From an uncultured Planctomycetaceae bacterium (GTDB lineage Bacteria; Planctomycetota; Planctomycetia; Planctomycetales; Planctomycetaceae): 8,133 nucleotides of DNA. The notes under the pieces were generated by a model that searched no databases, had not been told where the DNA came from, and saw nothing but the letters and a program-made list of their open reading frames with translations. Below are positions 1 through 6,726 of the stretch, in pieces. The stretch covers positions 1-8,133 of the forward strand of contig CAIJTL010001171.1 of assembly GCA_903823545.1 (NCBI GenBank), read 5' to 3'. Position 1 is the stretch's first letter; each line of letters starts with the position of its first letter. A program made the translations under genes and the position numbers.

Positions 1-992
1 ATTCGGAGTTTCCGGAGATCGGTTCGATCGTTGCCAAGCAGTTGGAATCGCAGGGACGCGACATTCCGTTGTTCATGGCCAACACCAAATTTTATGGGGG
101 CGGGCCAGCCTATCTTGGTCCCGCTTACTCACCGTTCATGCCGGGACCGAATCCGAGATCGTCGACCGGTGACAATCAATACGATCCGATTCCGATTTAT
201 CGTTCGGGGCCAGTGTCAGACAGCCTGTCGATTTCGTCCGAAGGAGTCTTGGCACTCAGTCGGCGACGAGGGTTGTTGAAGTCGTTGGACTCGCTGCCGC
301 GAGTGCTCGATCAACACGGGACATTGCCGATCATCGAAGGAATGCAGCGTCGTGCGATCGAGATGCTCGCCAGCAGTCGAACTCGCGAGGCGTTTGATCT
401 GTCACGCGAAGATGAACCCACGCGACAGCGATATGGTCACACGCACTTCGGCAAGAGCTTGCTGACGTGTCGTAGGCTTGTTGAGGCGGGTGTCCGTTTC
501 GTGCAATGTCAGGCGGAGTATCGGCTGAAGCCTGAAACCGGAGTCACCAGCAATTGGGATGACCATTCAGTCAACTCGCACCTCTTCAACGCGTATCGCG
601 AGAAGTTGCCGTCGTTCGATCAGTCCGTGTCGGCGTTAATCGAAGACCTTTATTCGCGCGGGCTGAGCGATCGCGTGTTGTTTCTTTTTTGCGGCGAGTT
701 CGGTCGAACTCCGAGGATCGCCAATCAAGACCGCAGCGGACGTCCGGGACGCGACCACTGGCCGCGAGCGATGAGCGTCTTCCTATCGGGCGGTGGTTTG
801 AAAATGGGGCAAGTCATCGGCGCGACCAATCGCCGAGGCGAGGAGCCGATTGAACGGATCATGGACAGCAATTGTCTGCTAGCCACGATTTACGATCGCT
901 TTGGAATCGACACCAACGCGGCCTACTTCACAACCGCCGGACGCCCGATCCCCATTTTGACCACAGGGCAGCCGATTGCGGAGTTGCTGTAA
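1..992 (+). CDS. DUF1501 family protein, 3' part (5' end outside window)
   Basis: The frame is open from base 3 to the TAA at 990-992, about 329 residues. The TTG at 42 is not a convincing start, because the residues before it (EFPEIGSIVAKQ) read like the body of the family, so the gene begins upstream. Seen: NWDDHS at 552-569, GEFGRTP at 693-713 and GRDHWP at 747-764, the last two being typical DUF1501 blocks. Family knowledge: DUF1501 proteins are abundant in planctomycetes, are related in fold to the alkaline phosphatase/sulfatase superfamily, usually carry an N-terminal Tat signal and are often encoded next to a DUF1549/DUF1553 cytochrome-like protein. Those features would lie upstream and cannot be checked here. 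The His and Asp residues in the conserved blocks are probably metal ligands (inference). The biochemical role is unknown. It is followed by a palindromic element that could end its transcript. Confidence 0.9.
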   Translation, partial: SEFPEIGSIVAKQLESQGRDIPLFMANTKFYGGGPAYLGPAYSPFMPGPNPRSSTGDNQYDPIPIYRSGPVSDSLSISSEGVLALSRRRGLLKSLDSLPRVLDQHGTLPIIEGMQRRAIEMLASSRTREAFDLSREDEPTRQRYGHTHFGKSLLTCRRLVEAGVRFVQCQAEYRLKPETGVTSNWDDHSVNSHLFNAYREKLPSFDQSVSALIEDLYSRGLSDRVLFLFCGEFGRTPRIANQDRSGRPGRDHWPRAMSVFLSGGGLKMGQVIGATNRRGEEPIERIMDSNCLLATIYDRFGIDTNAAYFTTAGRPIPILTTGQPIAELL

Positions 993-1003
993 TGATTTCC
1001 GCA

Positions 1004-1110
1004 TACGTAGCCGTCACTCTCCGCGTGACGAGCCGAACATCAATCCGCGCACATCGCAATTGGACGTCAAACGACAACCTGCTCGTCACGCGGAGCATGA
1101 CGGCTACGTA
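1004..1110. repeat. 107-bp palindromic element, 30-nt inverted arms (MITE/REP-like)
   Basis: The arms at 1004-1033 and 1081-1110 are reverse complements at 28 of 30 positions and enclose a 47-nt spacer. The outer ends read TACGTAG and CTACGTA. Each arm also contains its own smaller inverted repeat: CGTCAC (1012-1017) with GTGACG (1025-1030), and CGTCA (1084-1088) with TGACG (1098-1102), so the structure is nested. It starts 11 nt after the DUF1501 stop and ends 45 nt before the DUF486 start. No ORF inside is convincing. The transcript could form a long hairpin that ends or stabilises the upstream message, although no T-run follows. The terminal TA could be a duplicated TA target, as in mariner/IS630-type MITEs, but it is part of the palindrome and so not diagnostic. 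I recall similar repeats from Rhodopirellula-type genomes (recollection only). Confidence 0.85.
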
Positions 1111-1140
1111 AAGGCGAATTCAAATCGGTTCTGTTTTCAC

Positions 1141-1146
1141 AAAGGA
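1141..1146 (+). promoter_or_regulatory. Ribosome binding site deciding the DUF486 start
   Basis: AAAGGA lies 9 nt before the ATG at 1156. This favours the ATG over the more distant in-frame upstream start near 976, which would translate through the palindromic element and overlap the end of the DUF1501 gene. Confidence 0.5.
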
Positions 1147-1155
1147 TTTCGCCGA

Positions 1156-1578
1156 ATGGCTCTGGTTTGGACAACTCTGTTACTCACTCTCTCAAATGTC
1201 TTCATGACCTTTGCTTGGTATGGGCATCTCAAGTGGCCGCAGATCAAGCACGGTCCCTTGTGGGTGGCAATTGTGGTGAGCTGGTTAATCGCGTTGTTTG
1301 AGTATTGCTTACAAGTTCCGGCCAATCGAATTGGACATCGCGTGATGCCGGTTGCTCAACTGAAGATCATGCAGGAAGCGATCACGTTGATCGTCTTCAG
1401 TGGATTTTCCATTTGGTTTCTGAGAGAGCGTTTGAAATGGAACGATTTCGCAGCGTTTGCTTGCATCTTCGGAGCGGTCTTCTTCGCATTTATTGACAAG
1501 TGGCAGCCGGCCTCCCCTGTCTCCTCTCAGAATGATGTGCGCGATTCGGCTGCGGAGATTAAGGCGGGGGAGCATTGA
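1156..1578 (+). CDS. DUF486 family small membrane protein (DMT-like)
   Basis: A 140-residue protein with four predicted membrane segments at about residues 4-22, 35-53, 70-89 and 97-113. Family signatures are TLSNVFMTFAWYGHLK (11-26), FEYCLQVPANRIGH (48-61) and AQLKIMQEAITL (67-78). DUF486 proteins are usually about 110-120 residues and are grouped with small drug/metabolite-transporter-like proteins; no substrate is established. The start was chosen because family similarity begins at this Met and an AAAGGA precedes it; an upstream extension to 976 would read through the repeat element. The C-terminal tail after about residue 115 is hydrophilic and longer than usual. The last His codon and the TGA stop (1576-1578) overlap the left arm of the next repeat element, so the present end of the protein may have been set by that insertion (inference). 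The flanking genes give no functional clue. Confidence 0.88.
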   Translation: MALVWTTLLLTLSNVFMTFAWYGHLKWPQIKHGPLWVAIVVSWLIALFEYCLQVPANRIGHRVMPVAQLKIMQEAITLIVFSGFSIWFLRERLKWNDFAAFACIFGAVFFAFIDKWQPASPVSSQNDVRDSAAEIKAGEH

Positions 1579-1674
1579 TCGTTGGTTATTGGTCATCGGT
1601 CATTGAGAATGAGCAGCGGCGAAGTTCTTCTCCTGTTCCCCCAAATGATCAATGACCAATAACCAACGATCAAT
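1574..1674. repeat. 101-bp palindromic element built on a 7-bp tandem repeat
   Basis: The arms at 1574-1604 and 1644-1674 are reverse complements at 29 of 31 positions; the outer 23 bases are perfect. The loop is 39 nt (1605-1643). Within the left arm the sequence steps in 7-mers from 1575: TTGATCG, TTGGTTA, TTGGTCA, TCGGTCA, TTGAGAA, with rough consensus TTGGTCA. The right arm carries the same units in reverse complement. The element contains the stop codon of the DUF486 gene and ends 40 nt before the DUF58 start, so it almost fills the gap. Its RNA would fold into a long A/U-rich hairpin in the DUF58 leader or the DUF486 3' end. It shows no sequence similarity to the element at 1004-1110. 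Confidence 0.85.
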
Positions 1675-1714
1675 TCTTCAACCTCAACACCCCATTCACG
1701 CTCGGTGATGTACC

Positions 1715-2647
1715 ATGCAAACCGCCTTCGGAAAAAACACGACTGACGATCTGCCGCTCTCTGACCCGACGGCGTTGGCGAAATTTGGTCAATTGGCGGT
1801 GGTGGCAAAGTTGGTGGTAGAGGGGTATCTGATTGGGCAGCACAAGAGCCCGTTCAAAGGAGCGAGCATCGAATTTGTCGAACATCGGCAGTATTACCCC
1901 GGCGATGAAATTCGGCACATCGACTGGCGAGCATTCGGAAAGACCGGCAAGTACTACATCAAAGAGTACGAAGACGAGACGAACCTGCGGGCTTATTTGC
2001 TGGTTGATTCGTCGGCAAGCATGGCCTACGCCGGTAAGACGTTGAGCAAGTGGGCCTATGCAAGGCAAGTCGCTGCTGCGCTCGGTTACTTACTACTTTC
2101 TCAACGCGACGCGGTTGGCATGATGACGTTCGATACCGAAGTCCGAGACCGCACTGAGCCTGCGACTGCCGCTCACAACTTTCAACGAATCGCCGGGATG
2201 TTGGAAACGCGACAGCCTGGTGGAGAGACGAGTTTGGCGAACGTCCTGGCGGGGATCGTTCCCACTCTCAAGCGGCGCAGTCTCGTGTTTGTGATCAGTG
2301 ACCTGTTCGACAAGATCGAACCACTGCTCGCAGCGATCAAACAGTTGCGGCACTCGCGACACGAAGTGGTTCTGCTGCAGGTTGTTGCACCGGAGGAAGA
2401 GGAGTTCCCGTTTCAGCGACCGACAAAATTCCGCAACCTCGAACGTCTCGCACATCGTGTGTTGGTTGATCCGCATCGACTGCGGAAGCATTACCTCGAA
2501 AACTATCGCCGTTTTATGGCGGAACTGACAAGCGGTTGCGGGGCACTTGGCGTTGATCACTTCAAGCTGCTGACGACCGATCCCTACGATCGTGCGCTCG
2601 GAAAATACCTTGATTCGCGATCGCGGATCGCTCGCGGCGGGCGGTGA
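1715..2647 (+). CDS. DUF58 domain protein (von Willebrand A-like)
   Basis: A 310-residue soluble protein. The DUF58 hallmark block is at residues 60-74 (YYPGDEIRHIDWRAF), followed by KYYIKEYEDE (79-88). A vWA-like fold follows, with a MIDAS-type metal motif D98-S-S-A-S102, T172 in GGETSL, and the S195-D196 pair after the strand LVFVIS. All three MIDAS elements are therefore present, so divalent-metal binding is likely. No membrane segment or signal peptide is seen. Family knowledge: such proteins are usually encoded beside a MoxR AAA+ ATPase and membrane-anchored BatA/BatB-like proteins and are thought to act in chaperone-like assembly systems. Here neither neighbour is present: upstream is a DUF486 gene and downstream a convergent transporter. 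The ATG at 1715 has only a weak GGTG upstream at 1704-1707. The exact role is unknown. Confidence 0.9.
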   Translation: MQTAFGKNTTDDLPLSDPTALAKFGQLAVVAKLVVEGYLIGQHKSPFKGASIEFVEHRQYYPGDEIRHIDWRAFGKTGKYYIKEYEDETNLRAYLLVDSSASMAYAGKTLSKWAYARQVAAALGYLLLSQRDAVGMMTFDTEVRDRTEPATAAHNFQRIAGMLETRQPGGETSLANVLAGIVPTLKRRSLVFVISDLFDKIEPLLAAIKQLRHSRHEVVLLQVVAPEEEEFPFQRPTKFRNLERLAHRVLVDPHRLRKHYLENYRRFMAELTSGCGALGVDHFKLLTTDPYDRALGKYLDSRSRIARGGR

Positions 2648-2659
2648 ATTCAATCAAGC

Positions 2660-2743
2660 AAGCACGACGCGCTAGCGAGTGGTTTGCATTGGAGATGACG
2701 CGGCCTTTGACTCCGTTGAACCATTCGCTGGCGCGACGTACTT
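2660..2743. repeat. 84-bp inverted repeat between convergent genes, possible bidirectional terminator
   Basis: The arms at 2660-2684 and 2719-2743 are reverse complements at 21 of 25 positions, with a 34-nt loop. Two of the four mismatches become G-U pairs if the top strand is transcribed, leaving a long GC-rich stem around ACGCGCTAGCGAGTGG. It fills most of the 105-nt gap between the DUF58 stop (2645-2647) and the stop of the leftward transporter gene (2753-2755). That position suits transcription termination from both sides (inference); only a short AAAA (2744-2747) follows, so it is not a textbook intrinsic terminator. I recall similar sequences as dispersed repeats in Rhodopirellula-like genomes, so a mobile or REP-like origin is equally possible. 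Confidence 0.75.
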
Positions 2744-2752
2744 AAAATCGAC

Positions 2753-5700
2753 TTACGCCACGCATTCCATCGCGTTGAGGACTTCGGGGGGAATAATGTC
2801 AGGAACTATCGTAGGTCGTTTCGTTTGTCGAACCAACTTCTTCCGGCGACGTTGATCGAGCAGCGTCAGTATTGCAGGTAGCGGAATCAGGGCGAGAAAG
2901 ACGCAACTCGCGCAACCAATCGTGAGTACCAACCCGAACGTGTAAAGCCCGCGATGCGCGGCAAGCAACATGCTGCCAAAGCCGACCATGGTGGTTGTTG
3001 ATGTCAGCACTAGGGAGTTGATGATACTCGGAGAGATTCGGTATCGGCGTTTGGATTGAAGGCGATAATCATGCACGACATGGACACCACCATCCATGCC
3101 TAAACCTAGCAAGAGTGGTAGGACAATAAGGTTGGCCGGGTTGAGGTCGACATGCATCAGCCTCATCAAGCCAAACATAATCGCGGCACCGCCAAGTGAC
3201 GGGAGCAATGCCAACATACTGTGATAAACCGCTGTTGCATCTACGAGCCAGGTAATCGCAATAGCCATCGCCAAGTAGACGACGCCCATTAATTGCCAAT
3301 TAATTGTGATATTTTGTGATCGCATTGCGATTGCGGCAATGACCAACAATATCGCTGGCGGTGTCAGGACTCGTAGTGCTTCGCTTCTTCCCATCAGGTC
3401 GATGAGCAACGTGATCCAAATGGCGACGAAAGCATACATCGCTGCCTCGTGGTAGCTTTCTTTGATTTGCTGTGAGGCTTCAAAGTTTTGCAAAGGAGTT
3501 CCTGTCACTTCAGGATCAACTGAGCGAACGTCTTCGACAAAAGCTTGAAGTGGCTCGATGTCCCAGATTTGCTCCTTCGGATAAATCTGGATTTGCCATT
3601 TCCCTTCCGCACTCACGAATCTCGAAACCAACTCTTTGGGGAGGAAATCTTCAAGCGTGATTGGTTCTGGATCAGAGGCATCCGCCATCGCTTGGAGTTG
3701 CGCATGAAGTGCGAAGTTCATGCGGGCTTGGAATTCGTTGAGGAAGCGAATCTGCTTATCGATTGGTAGCACACTGAAGTTCTCAAGGAAATCATCCAAT
3801 GCGGGAACAGCTTGCTTCGCCCAGAGTTCTTCGCTTTCCGAAAGCGTGTTGTGCAACCGCTCGATCATTTGTCCGATCAGTTCTGGGTTAACGACACGAG
3901 GTTCAAATTTCACAGGAGTAAGTTGCGCAACCTCGGCATGGATTGCTTGAATCAGTAACTTCGTTTGTTCTGGTGATGTCGACGGCAGATGTGATTCGAG
4001 TTCTTCAACCTTTGATGCGAGTTCTTCAACCTTGCGAACGGTTCGTAGCTTTTCAAACTCGGCTTTCAAGGCTATCGCTTGCTCGGCGGAATCGGCCAAT
4101 GTCACGGCGAAGAGAAGTGAGCTTTGCGACTCTTTGAAAACGCGGTCTTGTAAATCGACTGATTCCAGGCCCTTGGCTTGGAGGTTCAGCAAATTGCAGT
4201 CGTAGCCAATCGCGAATCGTGGCCAGCCATTTTCGATACGGAAAGCCCAACCTCCAAAGTAAAACATGACCGCCAGTCCGCCGATCATGACGAGCCACGG
4301 ATGTCGGCGCACCGCCCAGCGTAACGCATTGCCCTTGATGGGAGTTGGTAGCTTTGCCGGCAAAACATTGCGATCAGCAAACGCAATCAGTGGCGGTAGT
4401 GCGAAGAAAGAGGCGATCGCGCACAAAATCACGCCACCGGCCGAAATGATGCCGAGTTCGGCGACACCAAGAAACTTTGTCAGTGTTGCACAATAAAATG
4501 CCAACGCGGTCACGATAGCGACCGTCAGAATGCTTTCGCCGACCGAAGCGGAGGTGTTGCCAATCGCGTCCTGCAACGACTCTCCTTGATGACGGAGCTC
4601 AAGGTACCGCGAGAGATACATGATCGCGTAGTCGCAACCCAGTCCCATTAAGATCGGTGCGAACGAGGCCGAAAGGATATTGAGGTGCCCCACCTTGGCT
4701 GTTGCAAAAGCAAAGGAGATGATCAGGCCGATGCCGAGCATGACCATCGCGATCAACGGGTGTCGAATCCCATGAAAGCCCCCCAATAGCAGCAACAATA
4801 CTCCCACGCCGGAAACGATGGTCGCCAATGTCATATCTGACTGTGAGCGTGCCATTTCATCGTATTCGAGAACTGGAATGCCGGTGATCCCGATCTTCAC
4901 ATGAGGATGGTCGTGCTTGACCTCTGCGATGATTTCCCGAATTCGTTTGATGGCGGCAGTCGCTCCGCCATTGAAGTCTTGCTTGTCGATCACAGGAGCC
5001 AGTTTCACGAAGCCCTGAGTTCCTCTGTCGTTGAGCGAATATTTGGGCCGAGTTGCTGCTGCGGCGAGATTGCTATCCACTGGGACCAATTGCGGCCAGG
5101 GATTTCGAGTGTCTTTCGGATTCCTCAAGGCGTGTGACATGCTGGTCGCTAATGCGGTCACATGCTGGCCAATCATCTGCATGCGTTGGGCGGGGCTTTG
5201 TCCGAGCGGCGTTTGCGCATCTTGTCCGGTGGCGATAGCCAACTTCAGCAGATACATCCGACGCAATAACTGGGAAAGAACCGATTCGAGATTGATCTGA
5301 TCCCAGTCTCCCTGGATCACCGGGCGCATTTCATTGAGTTGTGTTAAGCAATTCTCAAGCTGTTGAGGCGAAAAAAACTGCAACCCCTTCCTGCGAAGAT
5401 GGTCGTGCTCAACCTTGAAAAAAACGTTGCGGAAAGAGGCGGTCTCTTCTTTGAGCCGTTGTCCTAATTCGTCGAGAACTGGAGTGATCACTTCTGGCGA
5501 TTTGGCTTCAACCACTACCACGATATCAGATGAATCGCCGAAACTTTTCGTGTAGTTCAACCAACGTTGTTGAAAGTCCGCATCGGGATCAATCAAGTCT
5601 GACCGGTCGCTTTTGAACTGTAGATTGCGAGACGTGTAGACTCCGCAAACAACACAGATTGCCGCAAGCACGACGAGTGACGCCAACGGTCGAGCCGCCA

Positions 5701-5770
5701 TGACGCGAGCGAAAGACCGGAGCAAGTCGGCAAATAACGCAGAGTGGCGGTCGTTTGTTTCGGCCGGCAT
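2753..5770 (-). CDS. RND/MMPL superfamily transporter (HpnN-like), 1005 aa
   Basis: An inner-membrane RND-type exporter of two halves. Predicted order: membrane segment at about 31-47, large periplasmic domain (48-308), five segments (312-465), segment 491-510, second periplasmic domain (511-772) with a coiled-coil stretch near 563-595, then segments between 776 and 968 and a basic cytoplasmic tail. Proton-relay motifs are GLGCDY (376-381, D380) and GLGMDGGVH (889-897, D893). The layout resembles MMPL proteins and the hopanoid-associated HpnN group, which move lipids or hydrophobic compounds across the envelope; the substrate here is unknown. Oddity: the second half appears to have seven segments, because residues 779-817 and 832-870 look like a duplicated hairpin. 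The ATG at 5768-5770 has a weak GAG about 11 nt upstream. It lies 140 nt downstream of the phosphodiesterase-like gene on the same strand and may have its own promoter. Confidence 0.9.
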   Translation of the reverse strand: MPAETNDRHSALFADLLRSFARVMAARPLASLVVLAAICVVCGVYTSRNLQFKSDRSDLIDPDADFQQRWLNYTKSFGDSSDIVVVVEAKSPEVITPVLDELGQRLKEETASFRNVFFKVEHDHLRRKGLQFFSPQQLENCLTQLNEMRPVIQGDWDQINLESVLSQLLRRMYLLKLAIATGQDAQTPLGQSPAQRMQMIGQHVTALATSMSHALRNPKDTRNPWPQLVPVDSNLAAAATRPKYSLNDRGTQGFVKLAPVIDKQDFNGGATAAIKRIREIIAEVKHDHPHVKIGITGIPVLEYDEMARSQSDMTLATIVSGVGVLLLLLGGFHGIRHPLIAMVMLGIGLIISFAFATAKVGHLNILSASFAPILMGLGCDYAIMYLSRYLELRHQGESLQDAIGNTSASVGESILTVAIVTALAFYCATLTKFLGVAELGIISAGGVILCAIASFFALPPLIAFADRNVLPAKLPTPIKGNALRWAVRRHPWLVMIGGLAVMFYFGGWAFRIENGWPRFAIGYDCNLLNLQAKGLESVDLQDRVFKESQSSLLFAVTLADSAEQAIALKAEFEKLRTVRKVEELASKVEELESHLPSTSPEQTKLLIQAIHAEVAQLTPVKFEPRVVNPELIGQMIERLHNTLSESEELWAKQAVPALDDFLENFSVLPIDKQIRFLNEFQARMNFALHAQLQAMADASDPEPITLEDFLPKELVSRFVSAEGKWQIQIYPKEQIWDIEPLQAFVEDVRSVDPEVTGTPLQNFEASQQIKESYHEAAMYAFVAIWITLLIDLMGRSEALRVLTPPAILLVIAAIAMRSQNITINWQLMGVVYLAMAIAITWLVDATAVYHSMLALLPSLGGAAIMFGLMRLMHVDLNPANLIVLPLLLGLGMDGGVHVVHDYRLQSKRRYRISPSIINSLVLTSTTTMVGFGSMLLAAHRGLYTFGLVLTIGCASCVFLALIPLPAILTLLDQRRRKKLVRQTKRPTIVPDIIPPEVLNAMECVA
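3997..4033 (-). repeat. 21-nt tandem repeat inside the transporter gene (coiled-coil heptads)
   Basis: The 16-mer cgagttcttcaacctt occurs at 3997-4012 and again at 4018-4033, a period of 21 nt. On the minus strand it encodes two consecutive heptads, KVEELAS and KVEELES (residues 580-593), in the coiled-coil part of the second periplasmic domain. The near-identical DNA suggests a recent duplication of one heptad. Confidence 0.7.
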
Positions 5771-5800
5771 TTAAGGTCTCGATTCCGTTCGAAATGAACT

Positions 5801-5824
5801 CGGCCCATGTCCTCATTGGGGCCG
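5801..5824 (-). promoter_or_regulatory. Short GC hairpin in the leader of the transporter gene
   Basis: CGGCCC (5801-5806) and GGGCCG (5819-5824) form a perfect 6-bp stem with a 12-nt loop, 30 nt upstream of the transporter ATG. It could be a leader structure or chance; no T-run follows in the direction of transcription. The rest of the 140-nt gap 5771-5910 shows no gene, no large inverted repeat like those on the left side, and no clear promoter. Confidence 0.25.
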
Positions 5825-5910
5825 GAAGGGATTGGGAATCTAGGACAATAGCGTTGTTGGCGACAAGACGAGGAAAAACTTACGAATTCCTCAGGCGAAA
5901 CTGAGTCGCG

Positions 5911-6684
5911 TTACTCGAATGTGAGTGTCTCACCGGGGGCAGAAAATCGCAGGTTCGGCAGGTTAATCGCATTGAGTTCCGAAACGATCTGGTCTGCGAA
6001 CGCAATCTTGATGTGGATTGCATAGACCGGGACATCTCGCTTCAGCTTCTTCACTTCTTCCTCGAAAAGGGCAGGTGTGAGGTGCGCCGCTTTGTCGGCA
6101 AGCCAGCGGAAAGAATTGGGGAAACTGGCCTCCAAGAAGACCGCTTTCAAGCCCTCGCACTGATTCGCGATTTCCCAAATCCGTTCGCAGGGGCTCGTGT
6201 CAGAGACAAAAAGGACGGCTGTCTTCGTGGCGATCTCTTCGATGAGAAATCCGTAAGTTGGTACAACGTGTTTGAGCGAAATTGGCGTCACACGCAGTCC
6301 AGCGACTTCGACGGGGTGTTCTTCGGTCAGATCGAGTAACCGTAAGAACGGAGACTCTTCTCCCGAAAGGCGGATCATGTCGGGCCAGACTCGGTCGTTG
6401 AAGAAGTCGCGTCGTAGTGAATCGAACGTGGTCGGGTGAGCGTAAACGTCGGGGCAATCCGGGCCAGGGACGTAAGCGTTGTCGATGAAGACTGGCAACG
6501 TAGCGACGTGGTCCAAGTGCGAGTGTGAAAGAAAGACGTGTTTCACTTGCCGTTGAGCAGACAATGGTGACATCAGTCCCAACGAGCCGGCGTCGATTGC
6601 TACGACATCGTTGATCAAATACGTCGCCAAAATCGGATGGTTGTTAGACGCGCCGACGGACGAGGGGACACATTGAACTTTCAC
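5911..6684 (-). CDS. MBL-fold hydrolase, class II cyclic-nucleotide phosphodiesterase-like
   Basis: A 257-residue cytoplasmic protein with a metallo-beta-lactamase fold. The metal motif HSHLDH is at 54-59 (H54, H56, D58, H59), with further ligand candidates H139 (SLKHVVPTYGF), D162 (VSDTSP) and H224 (YAIHIK); the AAHLTP block at 199-204 is also typical. The complete ligand set suggests an active two-metal enzyme. The N-terminus (residues 1-37) and the spacing resemble class II 3',5'-cyclic-nucleotide phosphodiesterases, although the residues after the HxHLDH motif do not fit the strict published signature as I remember it. Placement 42 nt behind a nucleotide cyclase supports degradation of that cyclase's product (inference). 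The start is GTG at 6682-6684: it is the first start codon in the frame and is needed for the first beta strand, with a weak GGGTG just upstream. The frame is the same as the cyclase frame, separated from it by one TAA and 14 sense codons. The alternative is another MBL hydrolase such as an RNase Z-like enzyme. Confidence 0.82.
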   Translation of the reverse strand: MKVQCVPSSVGASNNHPILATYLINDVVAIDAGSLGLMSPLSAQRQVKHVFLSHSHLDHVATLPVFIDNAYVPGPDCPDVYAHPTTFDSLRRDFFNDRVWPDMIRLSGEESPFLRLLDLTEEHPVEVAGLRVTPISLKHVVPTYGFLIEEIATKTAVLFVSDTSPCERIWEIANQCEGLKAVFLEASFPNSFRWLADKAAHLTPALFEEEVKKLKRDVPVYAIHIKIAFADQIVSELNAINLPNLRFSAPGETLTFE

Positions 6685-6726
6685 ATTGCACCCGTGAATG
6701 AAAAGGGGTGGTTGAAACCTTCGACG

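Noticed and set aside
976..1155. Upstream extension of the DUF486 reading frame to a start at 976
   Set aside because: It would overlap the end of the DUF1501 gene and translate through the palindromic element; family similarity begins at the Met at 1156, which has a good ribosome binding site.
1574..1674. CRISPR-like repeat
   Set aside because: The units are contiguous degenerate 7-mers without spacers and occur in inverted arms, not as direct repeats separated by unique spacers.
5771..5816. Possible upstream starts in other frames before the transporter ATG
   Set aside because: They lie in frames that only shadow the transporter gene and carry no recognisable domain.
5840..5880. A sigma70-like promoter for the transporter gene (TTGTCG followed by CTAGAT on the minus strand)
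   Set aside because: The -10 candidate matches the consensus poorly; it cannot be told from chance.
5890..5905. Small hairpin CTCAG/CTGAG just after the phosphodiesterase-like gene as an intrinsic terminator
   Set aside because: The stem is only 5 bp and the nearest T-run on the minus strand is more than 10 nt away, so support is too weak.
6013..6339. 108-residue plus-strand reading frame antisense to the MBL-fold gene
   Set aside because: No family resemblance; the opposite strand encodes a protein with all its metal ligands, so this is a shadow frame.
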